Positions 59,745 to 64,000 of a stretch of 64,000 nucleotides of DNA are shown here, one piece after another. Position numbers and translations under genes: made by a program. The first letter of the stretch is position 1; each line of letters starts with the position of its first letter. Origin of the DNA: Theropithecus gelada (taxonomy: Eukaryota; Chordata; Mammalia; Primates; Cercopithecidae); assembly GCF_003255815.1 (NCBI RefSeq), contig NC_037673.1, positions 176,531,659-176,595,658 on the forward strand, read 5' to 3'. The notes under the pieces were generated by a model that searched no databases, had not been told where the DNA came from, and saw only the letters and a program-made list of their open reading frames with translations.

Positions 59745-60369
59745 GAGGTCTTCCAAGCAGTCTGCCCAGTCACTCAGGCGTTCGTTATCTTCATGCACCC
59801 TGCACGGTGGAGGTGGGCCCTCGCCTTCCGGGAAACCTTCCTGTGATACGGTCTGTAAGCGCTGATCTTTGTGAAGTCCTTGAGGTTTCTCATGGGATGC
59901 TGGTAGCACTACCACCTGTTGACACCATCTGTGCCATGACTGACACCCTAACTTTAATTTTCCATGGAGCACTGAGAGTGCAGGTCTCACAGCCCATGAT
60001 GCACCAGGAAGCCCGTTACTAGAGAAGCCCTGAGTGCTCACTGGCGTCTACTCCGTCCCTTCACATCAGTGAGTGGCACCGTTGCTAGGGGTGGAGATTT
60101 TCTTTACCCAGCCTGACTGACATAAAGGGAGCTCGTAATGACTCTAGGAGGGAAAACACCTCCCGGGTGTATTCATAGACAAGACAAGCCAATAAAACGG
60201 GGCTTCCCCATTCTGAGGATGTGGCAACGTGTTGCTTATGTTTGGAAATAACTAGACCCATTCACAAAACTCATCTTCCTTTTCTTGTAAATGGAAACCA
60301 CTTTTTGACTTTCTTTTCTCAATAGTGTTATCTTCAGAAAATCTTTCTAATCTTAAAGGATATGTATAC
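59745..60369. other. Unassigned intergenic DNA
   Basis: No gene or named repeat recognised. Confidence 0.6.
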
Positions 60370-60784
60370 ACACATATATTTTTGTTTTGAAAAATTTCAA
60401 GCATACACAAAAATAATCTGATGAATACTCATCACGCAGAGTCAGCTATTATCAACATTTGGCCTGTCTTGCTCCGTCTGTCCCTACAGTTTTTGCTTTG
60501 TTTTGTTTTGCTGGACCAAATCCTGATATAGTTTGATTTGCTAATACAGGCATACCTCATTTTATTGTACTTTGCCTTATCGCATTTTTCAAATATTGAA
60601 TTTTTCACTAAATTGAAGTTTTGTGGCAACTCTGCATTAAGCAAGTCTATCGGCGCCATTTTTTTCAACAGCCTGTACTTACTTTGTGTCTCTGTGTTAG
60701 CATCTTCTAGCAATAAATTATTTTAAGATTGAGATATGTGCATTTTTTACACACAATGCTATTGCGCACTTAATAGACTATAGT

Positions 60785-61079
60785 AGACCGGGCACAGTGG
60801 TTCACGCCTATAATCCCAGCACTTTGGGAGGCCAAGGCGGGCTGATCACAAGGTCAAGAGTTCGAGACCAGCCTGACCAACATGATGAAACCCCGTCTCT
60901 CCTAAAAATACAAAATTAGCAAGGCGTGGCAGCGTGCGCCTGTAGTCCCAGCTACTCAGGAGGCTGAGGCAGGAGAATCCCTTGAACCTGGGAAGCGGGG
61001 TTGCAGTGAGCTGAGATGGAGCCACTGCACTCCAGCCAGGGCAATAGAGCAAGACTCTGTCTCAAAATAATAATAATAA
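60785..61079 (+). mobile_element. Alu in Tigger
   Basis: Plus-oriented Alu with an AATAATAAT tail. The Tigger bases AGACTATAGT / AGACCATAGT flank it. Confidence 0.9.
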
Positions 61080-61100
61080 TAGACCATAGTATAAACATAA

Positions 61101-61410
61101 CTTTTGTTGTTGTTGTTGTTTTGAGACAGAGTTTCACTGTTTCGCCCAGGCTGGAGTGCAGTGGTGTGATCTCGAGAGGCTCACTACAACTTGCGCCTCC
61201 TGGGTTCAAGGGATTCTCCTGCCTCAGCCTTCGGAGTAGCTGGGACTACAGGCATGCGTCACCATGCCTGGCTAAGTTTTATATTTTTAGTAGAGACGGG
61301 GTTTCACCATTTTGGCCGGGTTGGTCTCGAACTCCTGACCTCAGATGATCCACTCACCTCGGCCTCCCAAAGTGCTGGGATTACAGGTGTGAGCCAATGT
61401 GCCCGGCCTA
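61101..61410 (-). mobile_element. Alu in Tigger
   Basis: Minus-oriented Alu with a (TTG)n tail. The Tigger bases TAAACATAACTTTT / TAAACATGACTTTT flank it. Confidence 0.92.
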
Positions 61411-61967
61411 AACATGACTTTTATATACACTGGGAAACCAAAAAACTTGAGTGACTCACTTTATTACGATACTCACTTTATTGTGATGGTCTGGAACCAA
61501 ACACAAAGTATCTTCCAGGTATGCCTGTAATTCATGGTGTGGATTTTAAAGTAAAGACTGTTATGACCACAATACCAGTATCACAGCAAACAAAACTCAT
61601 AATACCTTAATAGTATCTAACACTCACTTCCTATTCCTACTTCCTCGATTGTCTCAAAAATATCTTTTTACAGCTTGTTGGTTGAAATCAGTGTACAAAC
61701 AGCATGTACACATGGCTAGTATGTTTCTAAGACTTGTAAAATATGTAATCCAGGAGAACATTCACAACTTCCCCATGCCATTCGCTCTCCCATCTTGGGA
61801 TGGTCTGAGGGTAGCAAGTGTCTTTACAGCCTGCAAACCCCGTGTAACTGTGCTCCCATGAACATCCATTTCCTGCCTGGCCGGGAGCAGGCACTGAGAC
61901 TGTGTGGGGACCACGTGCTGCCGGAAAAGCAGCAGCCCAGGGCCCACAGCCCAGAGTGGCAGGAGAT

Positions 61968-62045
61968 GTGAAGACAAGGGAGGGACGGGCAGAAGTGCCA
62001 GTGCACGGTGAAGACAAAGGAGGGACGGGCAAAAGTGCCAGTGCT
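61968..62045 (+). repeat. 40-bp tandem duplication
   Basis: Two copies of a unit starting GTGAAGACAA at 61968 and 62008, differing at two or three bases. Confidence 0.9.
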
Positions 62046-62208
62046 TGCAAGAGGCGGCTGCAGGGTGGGGACTGTCCTGGCCCCATAGTTGGGGTGGCCA
62101 GGGCCGAGCTTTGACTCGCTGCAGCTTCGAGCCTCTGGCATTCTCCTCTTCCATCAGACGGAGGCAGCCGGCGCTCCCATACACTGCTGGGGAGAGTATC
62201 CATGGATA

Positions 62209-62464
62209 CAACTTTTTTTTTTTTTCCAGACGGAGCCTCACTCTGTCATCCAACCTGGAGTGCGGTGGCGCGATCTCAGCTCACTGCAACCTCCGCCTCC
62301 CAGGCTCGAGAGATTCTCATGCTGGAATTACAGGCATGCACCACCATGCCTGACTAATTTTTGTATTTTTAGTAGAGACAGGGTTTCACTATGTTGGCCA
62401 AGCTGGTCTCAAACTCCTGGCCTCAAGTGATCCTCCCACCTCGGCCTCCCAAAGTGCTGGGAGT
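62209..62464 (-). mobile_element. 5'-truncated Alu
   Basis: Minus-oriented Alu lacking its 5' end. ATACAACTTT / GTACAACTTT flank it. Confidence 0.88.
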
Positions 62465-63425
62465 ACAACTTTCTAGAGAGAAATTTGGCAGTATGTATGA
62501 AAGACCTTAAAATGTCTATTTTCTGACACATGTTCTAATGGGATAATGAACAACTGGGCAAAAAATATTCAAGATGTTCGCCTGGTGCTGTTTATACTTA
62601 GCGAACATTGAAGATAACCCATATCCATCAATAGGGACGGGTTATGTGAAGAATGGAACATGCCCACGAGGAAATGTCACGCAGCCCTGAGACTCAGACA
62701 CAGGCCGTATTACTAAACAGAAAAAGAGGGCTACAGCAATGCTGTTGTATTGCATAGTCCTCATTGTGTTTTTGTTTTATTTTGAGCAGCTTTATTGAGA
62801 TAGAATTCACATACAATTCACCCACTTAACGTGTACAAAATAGGGAGTGCTGATGAGAGGCCGTTTTGTTAGAGGGGGAAATGTGTGCTGGAGACCTCAG
62901 GTACAGCGTGTGTATACTGGAAAATTGCTAATGCTTTCACCACAAAAACAAAGCGAAACACCACAAACCCCAATAACGATGTGAAGTGATGGATGTGTTG
63001 GTTGGTTGGTGGTGGTCATCTCACAATGTCTATCTGTACAATAACGATGTGAAGTGATGGAGATGTTGGTTGGTTGGTGGTGGTCATCTCACAATGTCTA
63101 TCTGTACAATAACGATGTGAAGTGATGGAGATGTTGGTTGGTTGGTGGTGGTCATCTCACAATGTCTGTCTGTACAATAACGATGTGAAGTGATGGAGAT
63201 GTTGGTTGGTTGGTGGTGGTCATCTCACAATGTCTATCTGTAGCAAAACATCACACTGTACACCACAAATATGCACAATTTTCATTTGTCAATTATGCCA
63301 CAGTAAAACTGGGGAGAAAATAAAGTATACAATTCAGTGTCATCTAGTATATGACCAGAGTTGTGCAACCATCACCACCATCAATTCCAGAAACATTTTC
63401 ATCATCCTTCAATCAAAAAAAATTG
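62465..63425 (+). mobile_element. Overlapping L1M fragments
   Basis: An old L1 3' fragment (TTTGGCAGTATGTATG, ATCCATCAATAGGGACGGG) is followed by one reading GCAGCTTTATTGAGATAGAATTCACATAC. The second is broken at about 62840 and resumes at about 63325 (TATACAATTCAGTG, GAGTTGTGCAACCATCACC). The insert is itself L1-3'-UTR-like and contains the 68-bp array. Confidence 0.6.
62971..63242 (+). repeat. 68-bp minisatellite, 4 copies
   Basis: Units start CAATAACGATGTGAAGTGAT at 62971, 63039, 63107 and 63175. Only a few differences were found among them. Confidence 0.95.
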
Positions 63426-64000
63426 GGAGAACCTCTGAATCTGGAGGAAAGGCTTCTTGACCGTGGTGCTCCTGGAAGCAGAAAGGCTGGCCCCTTGCCT
63501 GTGAGAAGCAGCGTGGTTTTCCTGTCCTGCCTGCAGAGTGGCGAGTGGCAGGCCTGTAAGCAGGGCCGGGGGAAATGCTGTGAGTCCAGGGGGCCGTGGA
63601 GGCATGTGCCAGACCTTTGTCCTGGAGCCCTGACAGGCTGGACAGGACCCCACCTACAGAAGTGTAATGAGCTGGACCTCCCCTCCCACCACCAGCTCCT
63701 CTCAGGGGTCCCTGGTGCCTCCCCCATCTGCCCAGCCTGCTGAGTTGGGGTCACGGGCCTCCTGACCATGGCACCAGCCTGTCTGGCTAGTCGCTCCTTG
63801 GCAGAGAAGTCAGGGCAGGGAGAACAAGAGGCTCTGTGTCCTGTAGGGGTGCAAACTGCCCCACATCACGATCTCAATCAGTGGAGTGAAATGATGTGGA
63901 CTTTCTCATGAGGCTGCAGATGTTGGTGAGCAAAAATAACTGAAAACAAGCCAGCATCCAGACTCCTAGCCTTCCAGCCTGGCACGTCCAAGTGGTCCCA
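63426..64000. other. Unassigned intergenic DNA
   Basis: No repeat or gene recognised up to the window edge. Confidence 0.6.

Larger units (their letters stand above)
60547..61527 (+). mobile_element. Tigger1-type DNA transposon, internally deleted
   Basis: Terminal inverted repeats CAGGCATACCT and AGGTATGCCTG, with TA on both outer sides (60545-46, 61528-29) as for mariner/Tigger elements. The transposase region is deleted. Two Alus in opposite orientation interrupt the 3' part. Confidence 0.85.
60370..61720 (+). mobile_element. L1M fragment split by a Tigger
   Basis: The left part (TTTCAAGCATACACAAAAAT, CAGCTATTATCAACATTTGG) and right part (ACCACAATACCAGTATCACA, CGATTGTCTCAAAAATATC) are consecutive pieces of an L1M-type sequence, parted by the Tigger at 60547-61527. 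Confidence 0.65.

Noticed and set aside
1359..62464. Numerous 60-150-codon frames with '[18 protein letters not shown]' or '[11 protein letters not shown]' type sequence
   Set aside because: These are translations of Alu elements, not genes.

Overview
This is vertebrate, and specifically primate, genomic DNA. It carries about 40 Alu copies, MaLR LTRs (THE1 and MLT1 type), Tigger and hAT transposon remnants, MIR, L2 and L1M debris, and one gene split by canonical introns. Several of the youngest Alus have the 'GAGATCCGGCCACTG' and 'GGGCGAGGTGG' variants that I associate with AluY lineages of Old World monkeys rather than human AluY. I therefore infer a cercopithecoid such as a macaque, baboon or guenon. 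There are three runs of N (1200-1298, 15301-15386, 52756-52851), all inside microsatellite or young-Alu sequence.

The only gene I can support is GFPT2 (glutamine-fructose-6-phosphate aminotransferase 2, the rate-limiting enzyme of the hexosamine pathway), on the minus strand. Its promoter and first exon lie in a CpG island near 47.6 kb. Coding exons 1-17 run leftwards to base 1, where exon 17 is cut by the window edge. I placed every splice junction by reading frame. The 17 exons sum to 1,762 coding nt (587 complete codons plus 1 nt) with no frameshift or stop. The residues reproduce the numbering of the human protein: Cys2, Ser202, Thr377-Ser378, Ser422-Gln423-Ser424 and His578 fall where expected. 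About 95 C-terminal residues (the last exons) lie outside the window.

Layout: 1-33.3 kb holds exons 17 to 2, with introns of 96 bp to 5.6 kb. 33.3-47.6 kb is the 14.2-kb intron 1. 46.7-48.6 kb is the CpG island with TATA-like, CCAAT, GC-box and RFX X-box-like motifs. 48.6-64 kb is upstream intergenic DNA with no supported gene. It contains Alus, an LTR-like CCAAT-rich tandem array (55.07-55.55 kb), a Tigger1-type transposon (60.5-61.5 kb) and an L1-derived 68-bp minisatellite (62.97-63.24 kb).

The most interesting observations are these: a non-canonical GC-AG intron 10 with a competing GT donor 4 nt downstream that would insert an immediate stop; a palindromic X-box-like site in the promoter; an exon 1 coding only Met1-Cys2, so the catalytic nucleophile is 14 kb from the rest of its domain; an Alu with a replaced 3' end beside an assembly gap; and several minisatellites whose unit lengths create long but probably meaningless ORFs. 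I found no sign of a new biological system such as a defence locus, gene cluster or CRISPR array.
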